From assembly GCA_021604825.1 (NCBI GenBank), contig BQJS01000077.1:1-20666 (forward strand): a DNA stretch of 20,666 nucleotides. The letters run 5' to 3'. Under the pieces are notes generated by a model. It ran no database searches. It was given only the letters and a program-made list of their open reading frames with translations, and had not been told where the DNA came from. Positions within the stretch are counted from its first letter, which is position 1, and each line of letters starts with the position of its first letter. Shown piece by piece: positions 1-7,712 of the stretch. The position numbers and the translations under genes were made by a program. The DNA is from Phycisphaerae bacterium. GTDB taxonomy: Bacteria; Planctomycetota; Phycisphaerae; UBA1845.

Positions 1-2096
1 TTCTGCGTGATCAACGTGCTTTGATTTTCAGGCCCGAGGACTTTTCGACTGATCTTCAAAACACGTCGATGCAACGATTCGGCCTCCTTAACATTGCCGC
101 GTTCAAACATAAAATCGGCTAGATTATTCATCGTCGTCAACGTCGCGTCGTGTTCTTCGCCCATCTCCTCCAGTTGAATCTCGAGGACGCTTCTGAAAAT
201 CTCCTCAGCCTGATCGTGCTCCCCCAACTGCATGTGCAACGACCCGAGGTTGGACTTGGCGGCAAGCGTCTTGGGATGGCGCGGCCCAAATTTCTCCAAG
301 TACGCCTTGCGCACATCGGTCAGCAATTGCTGGGCTTCCTCGAAACGCCCGATTTCCTGAAAATATCCGCCCAACATGTTCATGGTGCTGAGGGTGTCGA
401 AGTGATTAACGCCCAAAATCGCCTTTTCGCGATCCAGATTGGTGCGGGCCAGCGTAACCGCTTCCTCACGTCGCCCTTGCGTGTACCGCAATCGAGCCAG
501 TTCCGTGGTCGCTGACAATCCCAACCGCATAACCTCGGCATCGGCGACGTCAGCACTGCTGTTCGATTCCGACACGACGAATGACACGGCTTCTTCCGCA
601 ACGTCTTCGATGCCTGATTCGTCGATGATCTCTTCAAACATCTCGCCCGACTCGTCAAGGCGGTCCAGTTCATGCAGGACTCTGGCCAACATCGACTTCG
701 ACGAAAGCAAGTCAACACTCACGTCACCTTCGGACTGACCGAACAACTCAACTGATTCTCTCAGCAAAGGCTCCGCATCCCCATATCGACCGAGACTTTG
801 GAAGCTGCTGCCCAGCGTTTGATAAAGCGATGCCCGCACAATTGCGGGGGTCTCATCGTCGCTTTCAAGTTGCGCCGCCGCACCGGCTAATACGTCGGCA
901 ACACGAACCTGATAGCCCTCGTTTTCCGCGTCGACCGATGCCAACATCGATTGCAAGAATCGATTAATCGATGCGGCGCGTTCTGCTTCAGTTTGGGCAA
1001 TCTTCTGCGCTTCGGTGGCGTCGCGATAGAGAACCGACATCGTCGCGCCATATGCAATCGTCAAGATCAGAAACGCAACCGCGACGCCGGCTAGCATTCG
1101 GTAACGCTTCAGGTTTCGCTTAAGCACATACCAAGTGCTGTCGCGCCGCGCGGCGATCGGTTCGCCAGCATCGAATCGCTGCAAGTCTTCAGCCAACTCC
1201 CGCGCCGATTGGTAGCGACGTTCGGGATCTTTCGAGAGGGCTTTGAGCGTGATCGTTTCCAGATCCGAATCGATGAACGAATTGTGCGCGCGGAGCGATG
1301 CGGGTTCGCTCATGACGATCTGATCGAGGACTTCGCGGATGCGTCCCTGCACTTCGTACGGAAACGCACCGGTGAGCAGGTGGTAGAGCATCATCCCGAG
1401 CGAGTACACATCGGTGCGAACATCGATACGGTGCAGATTCCCCTCGGCTTGTTCGGGGCTGGCCCATGCAAGCGAACCAAAAAAATTGCCCGATTGGCTG
1501 ATCGCGTTGGCACCCTTGCTCGCACTTTCCGGCTCACCAAAACCCTTGGCCAACCCGAAATCGAGAATACGAGGTTCACCGCTTCGGTCGACGCGAACGT
1601 TACTCGGCTTGAGATCGCGATGCATGATGCCGTGTTGATGGGCAAAGTGGATCGCTTCACAAGTCTTGGCCAGCAATCGAACGGCGCTGGATACGTCTTC
1701 TGCGGTTTTCGGACAAAGCTGTACGGCTCTGTCGAGCGGCAGGCCGTCAACGTATTCCATCACGAGATACTGCCGGCCCTCTTCCGTCGTACCGCTGTCG
1801 TAAATACTGACGATGTTGGGGTGCCGCAGCGACGCGACCAAATCCACCTCGCGCTCAAACCGCCGCGCGCTGGCCGTCGACGCCAACGCCCCATCGAGCA
1901 ACACCTTGATCGCCACGTCGCGCCCGGTGGATTTCTGCACGCTGCGATAGACCACACCCTGCCCACCGCGCCGCACTTCGACGAGTCGCTCGTACCCTTC
2001 AATCTCAATGGGCAGACGGGTACGCATCGCTTCACGCTGCACTTCGTCGAGAAGCGTCGACGGATCGTCAAACCATTGCGATGGGGTGGATTGCAT
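1..2096 (-). CDS. Membrane Ser/Thr protein kinase with C-terminal TPR-like repeats (3' end outside window)
   Basis: PknB-type (Hanks) kinase that would phosphorylate proteins on Ser/Thr from the cytoplasmic face of the membrane. At least 698 residues; the C-terminus lies beyond base 1. In order: a glycine-rich loop near residue 42 (RRGGQGVVY, with Arg where the first Gly is usual), the VAIK lysine K64, the catalytic loop HRDLKPSN (D161), DFG at D179, and a SPE activation-segment end. One transmembrane helix follows at about 332-352 (RMLAGVAVAFLILTIAYGA). The remainder is helical with TPR_12-like units such as FGPRHPKTLAAKSNLGSL and MGEEHDATLTTMNNLADFMF. Those repeats should face outward and may sense a ligand or partner. 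The start is uncertain: ATG at 2096 was chosen, GTG at 2108 is possible, and neither has a good Shine-Dalgarno. It lies 66 bases after the sigma gene, probably in the same operon. The kinase call is secure; its substrate is unknown. Confidence 0.93.
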   Translation of the reverse strand, partial: MQSTPSQWFDDPSTLLDEVQREAMRTRLPIEIEGYERLVEVRRGGQGVVYRSVQKSTGRDVAIKVLLDGALASTASARRFEREVDLVASLRHPNIVSIYDSGTTEEGRQYLVMEYVDGLPLDRAVQLCPKTAEDVSSAVRLLAKTCEAIHFAHQHGIMHRDLKPSNVRVDRSGEPRILDFGLAKGFGEPESASKGANAISQSGNFFGSLAWASPEQAEGNLHRIDVRTDVYSLGMMLYHLLTGAFPYEVQGRIREVLDQIVMSEPASLRAHNSFIDSDLETITLKALSKDPERRYQSARELAEDLQRFDAGEPIAARRDSTWYVLKRNLKRYRMLAGVAVAFLILTIAYGATMSVLYRDATEAQKIAQTEAERAASINRFLQSMLASVDAENEGYQVRVADVLAGAAAQLESDDETPAIVRASLYQTLGSSFQSLGRYGDAEPLLRESVELFGQSEGDVSVDLLSSKSMLARVLHELDRLDESGEMFEEIIDESGIEDVAEEAVSFVVSESNSSADVADAEVMRLGLSATTELARLRYTQGRREEAVTLARTNLDREKAILGVNHFDTLSTMNMLGGYFQEIGRFEEAQQLLTDVRKAYLEKFGPRHPKTLAAKSNLGSLHMQLGEHDQAEEIFRSVLEIQLEEMGEEHDATLTTMNNLADFMFERGNVKEAESLHRRVLKISRKVLGPENQSTLITQ

Positions 2097-2162
2097 GCCC
2101 GATGGCACCGATATTGCTCCGAGGGAAAACTGTCGTCGTTCGCCAGCGTGCCCGTCTCCAAC

Positions 2163-2753
2163 TTAGCCTTCTTCTTCCACCTGGAGACGAATCAATTCGC
2201 TGAGTCGTTTGAGGATGCGCGACTTGGCTTTGTAAACCTGATCCACGTTGATCTTGAGTTCGTCAGCCGTCTCTTGCGCGCTACGTCCCTGCACACCGTA
2301 GTATTCAAACGCGCTTTGATCCTGCTCGTTGTACTCCACCGCGATGATCCGCATCGCCTGGCGCACGTGATGCTGCCTCCACTCTTCCTCCCAGATCGCC
2401 TCCGACTCCGGATCGTCCTTCGGCGGATCGACGGCGGCTTCAATGTCTTCTAGCAGCACCGGCGACTTTTTCTGAAACGTTTTTCGATAGACGGCACGGA
2501 TGACGAGCGTTTTAAGGTAGGAGCGGAATTTTCCCTTGGATGGGTCGTACTCAAAATTCTGCATCGACTTGGACAGGATCAGCAGCACATCCTGCATGAT
2601 GTCGTCAATTTCGGCTGAATTGACGTGACGACGACGGGCAAAGCTGCGGATGAGGGGGCCATACCGCTCGCAGAACTCGGTCCACGCGGCATCGTCGCCA
2701 GCTTTGGCGACCCGTTCGAGAAGCGTGACGTGCGTGGTGTTTGGCCCAATCAT
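2163..2753 (-). CDS. ECF-type RNA polymerase sigma factor
   Basis: Extracytoplasmic-function sigma factor of 196 residues, a normal length for the family, carrying only sigma-2 and sigma-4. Region 2 spans about residues 24-95 (FCERYGPLIRSFARR, then IDDIMQDVLLILSKSMQNFEYD, then GKFRSYLKTLVIRAVYR). An acidic linker (about 105-125) leads to region 4 (about 130-188), whose helix-turn-helix is GRSAQETADELKINVDQVYKAKSRILKRL. It should direct core RNA polymerase to a dedicated promoter set. The adjacent kinase fits the planctomycete arrangement in which ECF factors are paired with Ser/Thr kinases and may be controlled by phosphorylation rather than by an anti-sigma factor. No anti-sigma gene is visible. 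A TAGAAT box at 2768-2763 lies so close to the ATG that a transcript from it would be nearly leaderless; no matching -35 is seen. The start ATG at 2753 is the natural N-terminus. Confidence 0.92.
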   Translation of the reverse strand: MIGPNTTHVTLLERVAKAGDDAAWTEFCERYGPLIRSFARRRHVNSAEIDDIMQDVLLILSKSMQNFEYDPSKGKFRSYLKTLVIRAVYRKTFQKKSPVLLEDIEAAVDPPKDDPESEAIWEEEWRQHHVRQAMRIIAVEYNEQDQSAFEYYGVQGRSAQETADELKINVDQVYKAKSRILKRLSELIRLQVEEEG

Positions 2754-2838
2754 GACATGGCTATTCTACCCTAATCCACGCCTAAAAGCGCTGTTGCGGA
2801 GTGCGTCCAGCCAGCCGCCATGATTGGCGCATAAAATG

Positions 2839-2871
2839 AGCCCGCCGATGGTTGATCCACCGACGGGCTTT
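2839..2871. terminator. Imperfect terminator-like hairpin
   Basis: Stem of 13 positions with two mismatches: AGCCCG at 2839-2844 pairs with CGGGCT at 2864-2869, the inner arms CCGATGG and CCACCGA pair in five of seven positions, and the loop is TTGAT. AAAA precedes it and TTT follows on the plus strand; on the minus strand the stem is followed by CATTTTA. The GC-rich arm resembles the strong terminator at 13490, but the T tracts are short, so direction and function are uncertain. Confidence 0.4.
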
Positions 2872-2933
2872 GAAACCTATCAAGGTTTCTGAAACCTGAA
2901 AGGTTGCTGCGGTCGCAGCTACGTCTGCTACGT
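2872..2933. repeat. Array of short back-to-back inverted repeats
   Basis: GAAACCT (2872-2878) and AGGTTTC (2883-2889) form a 7-bp stem with a 4-base loop. GAAACCT recurs at 2891-2897 and its AACCT pairs with AGGTT at 2901-2905 across GAA. GCTGCG (2906-2911) and CGCAGC (2914-2919) form a third palindrome, followed by a direct repeat GCTACGT at 2918-2924 and 2927-2933. The two GAAACCT copies can swap partners, so alternative pairings exist. Confidence 0.5.
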
Positions 2934-3381
2934 TATCGCAGCCACCTCGTTTGTTCACCTATCGTCACAGATCACCTCCTATTCAAGGGCAGGTCATCCC
3001 GAAGCCGTTTTCTGCTTCCTTGCAACGTCGAAGCAACTCGTGCCTCGGGCATTGATCATCGCGCCGGCCGTCGCCTGGCGAGCACGCGTGAGCCCATCCA
3101 AAAAATCGAACCAACCCACGGCAGGGTGCGTCCGACAAAGCCGCCTCGCCCTTAATTTTTGAGGCCGTCACTGAGGCAGATCACTTGCCCTGCACCGTAA
3201 GTCTAGGACACGCGCGCGTATCGGGTCAAGTCTTTTTTTGTCGGTTGGATTCCATTTTCGAAGCAAGTGTCCAATCAACGATAACAGCATTGATAACGTC
3301 GGCGGCGCGTTGAATCTTAGCGCAGTGTGAAGCGCGCCGACGTCCGATAGCTCTAGGGGTTTTGAGCATGCACGTTTTGAC

Positions 3382-3447
3382 GATACACGTATCAACCAGT
3401 GACACGAGCGTGTCATTCGCTTCATCGTAGGGTGGGCCATGCCCACC
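3382..3447. repeat. Three short inverted repeats downstream of proB
   Basis: In the order met by a transcript leaving proB on the minus strand: GGTGGGC/GCCCACC with a 3-base centre (3431-3447), TGACAC/GTGTCA with a 4-base loop (3400-3415), and GATAC/GTATC with a 2-base centre (3382-3393). No T tract follows, so this is not a classic intrinsic terminator, but the hairpins could stabilise the 3' end of the arg operon mRNA. The first, with its preceding GTA, looks like a dispersed repeat seen in many genomes. Confidence 0.45.
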
Positions 3448-3461
3448 AATTGAATAGGCGC

Positions 3462-4640
3462 TCAAACAGCGGCGCGTACAACCAACCCGACAGCCGCCTG
3501 TAGAACGATGTCATCGGCGTGGACAATGTCATCAATGTACGAATACCCCAGCGTTTGCTGAAACTCCGCGCTCGACTTACCGCACATCTTTGCCACACTG
3601 CTCGAATCATACGACACCAACCCCGTCGCAAACACGCAACCGGAATCGTCGGATAGGTCCACACGATCACCGATCCCAAAAGTGCCATCAACTGACACTA
3701 CGTCCTCAGGACTCAATCCCCGACCGCCCGAAACTGCGTCACGTCCTCGATCGCTTACACCAACAACGCCACGTGCCTCTTGCTGCACAGCCATCCAGCG
3801 CGCTTCCAGCCTCTGCTCGGTCTGCGTCGGTCGAAACACCGTACCGAGCAATCCACCCTTGACGACTGCCCCGAGAACGCCTTGCGTTTTGCCATCCGCG
3901 ATGATCGCCGGTACGCCCCAACTGTTCGCCAACCGGGCAGCCGACACCTTGACCTTCATTCCACCAACGCCCGTCGCACTAATCTCAGCCGTCACGCAAC
4001 CATCCAGCGACACATCGCCTTGCACTTCATCGACGATCGCACCGTCGCTGCCATTCTGATAAACACCGGGAACGCTGCTGAGCAAAACGAGCAAGTCCGC
4101 AGACGCAACGTTCGTCACCCAGGCGGCCAAGTGATCGTTGTCGCCGATTTGCTTTTCGTCTTCAGCCAGGGCATCATTCTCGTTGATGATCGGCACGACG
4201 CCACCGCCAATCAACTCCTGCAATGTATGACGCGCGCTGAGAAATCGCCTCGGATTGGAGAAGTCGTCCTCCATCATCAACAACTGAGCCACCTCAACGC
4301 GATGCCGATTGAACGCCTTTGCGAACAGCGTCATCAATTTGTACTGCCCAACGCTTGCCGACGCTTGACGCTTGACCACCGCACTCGGTAAAGATTTATA
4401 CCGCAAGCCTGAATAGCCCGCCGCCACCGCGCCCGACACGACCATGACCACTTCAAAACCCTGATGAAGCAGCACGGACACGTCATACGCCAGGTCGGCA
4501 ATCACCTTCGGACGCAGCCTCCCGTTGCCCGCGATCACGGCGCTACCAACCTTCACGACGATTCGCTTAACGCCGGAAACGAGTTCCTGACGCCGCGCAT
4601 CGATATTAAACTGAGACGGTTGCCTGTCAGTCATGTTCAT
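3462..4640 (-). CDS. proB: Glutamate 5-kinase
   Basis: Phosphorylates L-glutamate to gamma-glutamyl phosphate, the first and normally proline-inhibited step of proline synthesis. An N-terminal amino-acid kinase domain (about residues 20-260) shows VVKVGSAVI, VVSGAVAAG, VGQYKLM, RRFLSARHTLQEL, the glutamate/ATP-site block PIINENDALAEDEKQIGDNDHLAAWV, and GVGGMKVK. A C-terminal PUA domain (about residues 290-390) shows GLSPEDVVSVDGTFGIGDRV and the late VHADDIVLQA. About 392 residues from the chosen start, typical for the two-domain ProB. ATG 4640 lies 19 bases after the argH stop. GTG 4679 in the same frame would overlap argH by 20 bases, and ATG 4634 is also possible; none has a strong Shine-Dalgarno. 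It is the last gene of an arg operon, which is unusual; no proA is in view. NENDxxA and the PUA domain argue against an N-acetylglutamate kinase. Confidence 0.92.
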   Translation of the reverse strand: MNMTDRQPSQFNIDARRQELVSGVKRIVVKVGSAVIAGNGRLRPKVIADLAYDVSVLLHQGFEVVMVVSGAVAAGYSGLRYKSLPSAVVKRQASASVGQYKLMTLFAKAFNRHRVEVAQLLMMEDDFSNPRRFLSARHTLQELIGGGVVPIINENDALAEDEKQIGDNDHLAAWVTNVASADLLVLLSSVPGVYQNGSDGAIVDEVQGDVSLDGCVTAEISATGVGGMKVKVSAARLANSWGVPAIIADGKTQGVLGAVVKGGLLGTVFRPTQTEQRLEARWMAVQQEARGVVGVSDRGRDAVSGGRGLSPEDVVSVDGTFGIGDRVDLSDDSGCVFATGLVSYDSSSVAKMCGKSSAEFQQTLGYSYIDDIVHADDIVLQAAVGLVVRAAV

Positions 4641-4659
4641 CGATTTACCGATTGGAATT

Positions 4660-5979
4660 TCACTCGGATTTCGCTGCACGAATTCGCTTGATCATTGCGG
4701 CGGCGGTGCGAACCGTTTCTTTAGGACTGGCGCTACCGATGGTTTGATACTGGTTCGCCAACGCAGCCACATCGAGATCAGCCCCGCCGGAATTCAGATC
4801 ATCCGCGACCGCATGATGGGCATCGCGCATCGCCATGCCGCCTTGCACTTTCTCTTCCATACGCAGCGTCGCATCGATATGCCCCATCTGTAGCGACGCG
4901 TTCAAGTTTTCAGTACGAAACGCCAACGCTTCGGAGAAGTACGTCGTCATCTCCAGCAATTCGACCAGCTTTTCCGTCGCCGATTGCACGACTGGCTTGA
5001 TACATTGCAAGTCACGGTTGTATCCACTCGGCAAGCCCTTCATGATCAAGAGTGCGTGATTGTGCGCCGCGACAATCGCATTGCATTCTCCACGCAGCAA
5101 CTCCATCGCGTCGGGGTTCGTCTTGTTGGGCATCATCGACGACCCGGTGCCGAAGGCGGCTGGGTATGCGACCCATGAAAGCGAAGTTTGCGCGAAGGCG
5201 ATCACGTCGGTCGCCAATGATTGCAGGTGCAGCGCGGCGTGAGCAGCGTCAGCCAGGAGTTCCAAACAGGCATCGCGCGTCGACGTCGCATCAAGAGCGT
5301 TGTCACTCGGCGATTCAAACCCAAGCAGCGACGCCTGCATGTTGCGATCGATCGGTATCGACGAGCCAGCCACCGCCCCGCTACCCAACGGACACGTGCG
5401 CTTCCACGCATTGATCGAATCCGCGAATCGGTTGGCCACTCGTTCAAAGGCAGCCGCATACTTCAGTGCCCAAAACCCGACGCTTCCCGGCGCGGCAAAC
5501 TGACAGTGCGTCTGCAAGGGGAATACCAACGGTGCCCAGTCTGTCGCCTTCTCGCACAACTGCAGACTCAAATCCCGTGCAGTTTGGACAGTCTTCGATC
5601 CGGCGTCGATGGCGTACATAACCAAGAGCGTCGCCACCTGATCATTGCGTGAACGCGCGGTGTGGATTTTCTTGCCGACATCGCCCACCCGAGCGACCAA
5701 CTCGGACTCGACCCATGTATGAATGTCCTCTGCCGGCGAGTCCGTCGGCGCTGCGCCCAGAGATCCATCAACCAAAACGTCGGTCGCGATTTGTTTCAGC
5801 GCGCCTCTAACGGAATCGCATTCGTCTGCGTCAAAAATTCCGGCTTGTTTCAAGGTCGCGGCGTGGGCAAGTTGCAACCGAATCTCATACGGCAGTAGAA
5901 ACCAGTCCTCCTCCAGCGACCGATTGATCTTCGCAAACGTCGGATGCAGCGTTCCCTGTTGTTTCCAAAGCGTTTTCAT
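4660..5979 (-). CDS. argH: Argininosuccinate lyase
   Basis: Cleaves argininosuccinate to arginine and fumarate, the last step of arginine synthesis, in the cytoplasm. A fumarase/aspartase-superfamily lyase of about 439 residues, near the usual 450-470. Visible motifs are DIHTWVESEL, the strongly conserved HTARSRNDQVAT, GSGAVAGSSIPIDR, LDATSTRDACLELL, and the signature loop GSSMMPNKTNPD (usual form GSSxMPQKKNPD, catalytic Ser in GSS). The N-terminal LWGGRF of most ArgH proteins is replaced by LWKQQG. ATG 5979 (MKTLWKQQ) best matches the family N-terminus; ATG 5988 and TTG 6000 are in frame upstream. With any of these the gene starts inside the argG reading frame, an overlap of about 95 bases or more. 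Translation is probably coupled to argG. The function is secure; the start is not. Confidence 0.93.
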   Translation of the reverse strand: MKTLWKQQGTLHPTFAKINRSLEEDWFLLPYEIRLQLAHAATLKQAGIFDADECDSVRGALKQIATDVLVDGSLGAAPTDSPAEDIHTWVESELVARVGDVGKKIHTARSRNDQVATLLVMYAIDAGSKTVQTARDLSLQLCEKATDWAPLVFPLQTHCQFAAPGSVGFWALKYAAAFERVANRFADSINAWKRTCPLGSGAVAGSSIPIDRNMQASLLGFESPSDNALDATSTRDACLELLADAAHAALHLQSLATDVIAFAQTSLSWVAYPAAFGTGSSMMPNKTNPDAMELLRGECNAIVAAHNHALLIMKGLPSGYNRDLQCIKPVVQSATEKLVELLEMTTYFSEALAFRTENLNASLQMGHIDATLRMEEKVQGGMAMRDAHHAVADDLNSGGADLDVAALANQYQTIGSASPKETVRTAAAMIKRIRAAKSE

Positions 5980-7258
5980 AGCATGCATCCGTTTCGACAA
6001 ACGACTGGCCGATGTTTGCCAGCCAACTCAGGTTGATGAATCCGCCGGCATCGGCGTGCGAATAATCGCTGGCTTCAAACGTGGACGTTTCCTTGCAGAA
6101 CAGCGACTCCTTCGCGTCGATCTTCGACACATACATCGACGGTTCGAGGGTAAACGTCACCGTACCGCTTAAACAATCCAAGAGCGGTTTCGCTGACGCA
6201 TCCACGACCTGACGCTGCATCGAAAAGTACTCACCCTTGTAAAGTAGCGTCGCGTAATCCTGCGCGATCGACATGTAGCGATCGTAGGTCGGTTTGTTCA
6301 GACAACACCGTGCCAGCGCGTCTGCCGCTGTCTGCAGTAATTTTGCCGCAGGATTCACATACAACCCGCGAGACTTCACGCCTGTTGTGCGGTTCTCAAT
6401 CACCAAGTCCCAAGCCCAGTGCGCGTGCCTGTGCTGCTGATTCAACTGCGTGACGATTTCGGCCAATGGTTTCTTGATACCATCGACCGCAACAACTGCG
6501 CCCTGATCAAACTCAACCGTTACTGATTTCGGTGGGTTCGCGGGACCGCCGGTTGCGAACTTGTTCTTGACGAAATCCAACACCGCACCGACTTCAACGT
6601 CAGCCGTTGCGTCTTCCAGTTCACTGCCTTCGACGCTGATATGCCAGAAGTTTTCGTCGAGGCTGTAATCTTTCTTCTCGTCGAATTCGTCTTTGCACCC
6701 CTTCGACCTCAGGTACGCGATCAATTCCTTTCGCCCCTCGGACTCCCAGACTTTCCAAGGGGCTAACACCGGGCACTCCGGAGCCAACGTCTTGTAGGCA
6801 AATTCAAATCGAATCTGATCGTTGCCCTTGCCAGTCGCACCGTGAATCAGCGTCGCCCCACCGAGTTCCTTTGCCCGCTTGACCTGCTCCAACGCAATGA
6901 ACGGTCGCGCCAGCGCGGTGCCCAATCGATACGTGCCTTCGTAGACCGCCGACAATCCGATCGCCTTGGGAATCACCGTGTCGAACATAGCGGGTTTGGC
7001 GTCGCGGATGACCGCCGTCGTCGCCCCATAGCGCAACGCCTTTTGGCACGCCGCTTCCAAATCTTCGTCTTGCCCGACATCGACAAGGATTGCGTGGATT
7101 TCGTAACCAAGTTCTTGCAACCAGATCACGATCGCCGACGTGTCCAAACCGCCCGAGTACGCGAGGACGCATTTGGGCTTCACATCGCCGTCGGTGATCT
7201 GCGCAATTTTGTCCTTGAGGTTTGCTGCGACCGTTTTCATGCTCGTCTCATTTTTCAT
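5885..7258 (-). CDS. argG: Argininosuccinate synthase with extended C-terminus
   Basis: Condenses citrulline and aspartate with ATP to argininosuccinate. The P-loop-like PP-motif AYSGGLDTS, ILVDVGQDEDLEAA, YEGTYRLGTALARP, HGATGKGNDQIRFE, YSLDENFWHISVEG and NRTTGVKSRGLY mark a standard ArgG. Homology seems to end near residue 415, at DAGGFINLSWL, which corresponds to the usual ...EGFIKLFGL end. The frame then runs on for about 45 residues of unfamiliar sequence into argH, giving about 457 residues where this ArgG type usually has about 400. ATG 7258 was chosen over ATG 7267 because GGGAG stands 9 bases before 7258 but abuts 7267. It overlaps the argR stop by a few bases, so argR-argG-argH are tightly packed. 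An indel near 6010 could explain the tail. Confidence 0.94.
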   Translation of the reverse strand: MKNETSMKTVAANLKDKIAQITDGDVKPKCVLAYSGGLDTSAIVIWLQELGYEIHAILVDVGQDEDLEAACQKALRYGATTAVIRDAKPAMFDTVIPKAIGLSAVYEGTYRLGTALARPFIALEQVKRAKELGGATLIHGATGKGNDQIRFEFAYKTLAPECPVLAPWKVWESEGRKELIAYLRSKGCKDEFDEKKDYSLDENFWHISVEGSELEDATADVEVGAVLDFVKNKFATGGPANPPKSVTVEFDQGAVVAVDGIKKPLAEIVTQLNQQHRHAHWAWDLVIENRTTGVKSRGLYVNPAAKLLQTAADALARCCLNKPTYDRYMSIAQDYATLLYKGEYFSMQRQVVDASAKPLLDCLSGTVTFTLEPSMYVSKIDAKESLFCKETSTFEASDYSHADAGGFINLSWLANIGQSFVETDACYENALETTGNAASDVCEDQSVAGGGLVSTAV

Positions 7259-7712
7259 ATTTGTCATCTCCCATCCATTGCCCCAAACGCCTCAGGGCAA
7301 CGGCTTGTGTGTTGCGTGATTTGGTCGCGACGAATAGCACGTCGTCGCCAGCCAGCGTCGCGAGAATCGACGGGTCCTTTTTCTTTTCGATCGCCACCGC
7401 CACCGGTTGCGCCAACCCCGACTCGGTGAACACGACAATTTGGTGCGGACCACAAACGGTGAACCGACGCACGCCATCAAAGTAATGCGCGACATCCGCA
7501 TGCCCGTTGTCCAGCGCCACGAGTCGGTATCGCCCGGAAACTTTCTTAACGCCCATTTCATTGAGATCGCGACTAAGCGTCGACTGATCGACAGCCAACC
7601 CGTCTTTCTCAAGGGCATCAAGAATATCCCGCTGCGACCCAACCGCGCCCGCCGCCACCAATCCAGAAATCACCTGCTGTCGTTGCTGTTTATCCATCAT
7701 CATGCTAATCAT
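7248..7712 (-). CDS. argR: Arginine repressor
   Basis: Arginine-sensing transcription factor, hexameric in known relatives. 154 residues, the normal length. The N-terminal winged helix (about 8-70) has the recognition block SQRDILDALEKDGLAVDQSTLSRDLNEMGVKKV. The C-terminal oligomerisation and arginine-binding domain (about 85-150) contains PVAVAIEKKKDPSILATLAGDDVLFVAT, matching the family LAGDDT(I/L)xV motif. First gene of the operon, so autoregulation together with argG, argH and proB is likely. The start could be ATG 7712, 7703, 7700 or 7697; no clear Shine-Dalgarno decides between them. AT-rich DNA directly upstream (7700-7770) and a palindrome at 7832-7854 are the best candidates for promoter and operator. 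Confidence 0.92.
   Translation of the reverse strand: MISMMMDKQQRQQVISGLVAAGAVGSQRDILDALEKDGLAVDQSTLSRDLNEMGVKKVSGRYRLVALDNGHADVAHYFDGVRRFTVCGPHQIVVFTESGLAQPVAVAIEKKKDPSILATLAGDDVLFVATKSRNTQAVALRRLGQWMGDDKYEK

Larger units (their letters stand above)
2754..3461. other. Intergenic region of about 700 bases, hairpin-rich, no convincing gene
   Basis: The stretch between the proB 3' end and the sigma gene holds only short ORFs with shadow-like, Arg/Ser-rich translations. It contains two groups of inverted repeats, at 2839-2919 and 3382-3447, listed separately. A run of seven T at about 3233-3239 on the plus strand has no stem in front of it. I do not recognise any known structured RNA here. Confidence 0.6.

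Noticed and set aside
1209..2453. 414-codon open frame on the plus strand
   Set aside because: It is antisense to the kinase and sigma genes, whose motifs are unmistakable; its translation has no recognisable domain.
2872..2919. CRISPR-like or tandem repeat array
   Set aside because: The units are short, of mixed sequence and without regular spacers.
2904..3155. 83-codon plus-strand frame in the hairpin-rich gap
   Set aside because: Arg/Ser/Pro-rich shadow-like composition, no ribosome site, and its start lies inside a palindrome.
3210..3240. Run of seven T after a GC-rich palindrome, possible terminator
   Set aside because: The ACGCGCGCGT palindrome is about 14 bases from the T run and no stem abuts it, and no plus-strand gene precedes it.
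3168..3465. Two overlapping minus-strand frames after proB
   Set aside because: Their N-termini are made of the GGTGGGC/GCCCACC repeat and the proB end; no domain or ribosome site.
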